From JANRLJ01 sp034437895 (GTDB lineage: Bacteria; Chloroflexota; Anaerolineae; Aggregatilineales; Phototrophicaceae), in NCBI GenBank assembly GCA_034437895.1, contig DAOTTO010000374.1:1-5650 (forward strand): a stretch of 5,650 bases of DNA. Reading direction: 5' to 3'. The stretch's first letter is position 1. Every line of letters begins with the position of its first letter. This document shows, one piece after another, positions 5,577-5,650 of the stretch. Position numbers and translations under genes: made by a program. A model generated the notes under the pieces. It did not search any database and had not been told where the DNA came from. It saw only the letters and a list, made by a program, of their open reading frames with translations.

Positions 5577-5650
5577 ATGGTTCGTGTTTTACTAGTCCTC
5601 ATCGCGCTCATTTGGCTCGGCGGTGCGCTCGTCCGAGTTTATAAGCAAGC
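5577..5650 (+). CDS. Partial protein with N-terminal membrane helix (runs off right edge)
   Basis: Only 24 codons are present. The start ATG follows an in-frame TGA directly (5574-5576), so no earlier start exists in this frame. The peptide is Met-Val-Arg, then a hydrophobic run of Leu, Val, Ile, Ala and Trp to about residue 19, then Arg-Val-Tyr-Lys-Gln. This fits a single N-terminal membrane anchor with a positive inner flank. The gap from the EcsC-like gene is 37 bp without a terminator, so it probably belongs to the same operon. The ribosome-binding site is weak (GAAAG about 11 nt upstream). Membrane-anchored Mur-ligase-like proteins in related bacteria can start similarly, but 24 residues cannot prove that. 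The function should be taken as unknown. Confidence 0.6.
   Translation, partial: MVRVLLVLIALIWLGGALVRVYKQ

Noticed and set aside
4185..5611. Minus-strand open frames at 4185-4520, 4960-5241 and 5396-5611
   Set aside because: They are antisense to the hydrolase and EcsC-like genes, which have clear motifs and good starts. The antisense products have none.

Overview
The window looks like chromosomal DNA from a Chloroflexota-type bacterium, probably Anaerolineae-like. This is inferred from the beta-propeller (WD40) proteins, the C-rich and G-rich 'CCCCTCTCC / GGAGAGGGG' palindromic repeat of a kind I recall from Chloroflexota and cyanobacterial genomes, and the general style of the proteins. 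No rRNA or other taxonomic marker is present, so the assignment is tentative. I see no tRNA, rRNA, CRISPR array or phage gene.

Left part (1-1662) is an eroded, rearranged region. The left edge holds the first codons of a minus-strand membrane protein. Next is a minus-strand carboxymuconolactone decarboxylase (CMD) family gene, broken by a single missing base in a G run (C5 on the + strand at 488-492). Just upstream of its start lies a 138-bp MITE-like element (764-901) with perfect 14-bp terminal inverted repeats and two internal hairpins. Directly abutting its right end is a plus-strand WD40 gene remnant that has lost its 5' end and carries an internal frameshift.

Middle part (1652-2734): an intact minus-strand gene for a secreted beta-propeller protein with a signal peptide. 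It converges on the WD40 remnant, and the two coding ends overlap by 11 bp. A 139-bp divergent intergenic region (2735-2873) carries a good plus-strand extended -10 promoter and a possible minus-strand one.

Right part (2874-5650) is a compact plus-strand operon. It encodes a full-length MurA-fold protein that has lost most known MurA catalytic and substrate-binding residues, an alpha/beta hydrolase whose ATG overlaps the MurA-like stop (ATGA), an EcsC-like membrane protein 3 bp later, and the first 24 codons of a protein with an N-terminal membrane helix. The tight spacing argues for co-transcription and a shared envelope-related role, but the substrate is unknown. The most interesting point is a conserved-looking, apparently non-catalytic MurA paralogue leading this operon. 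The second is the MITE sitting exactly at the broken end of the WD40 gene.
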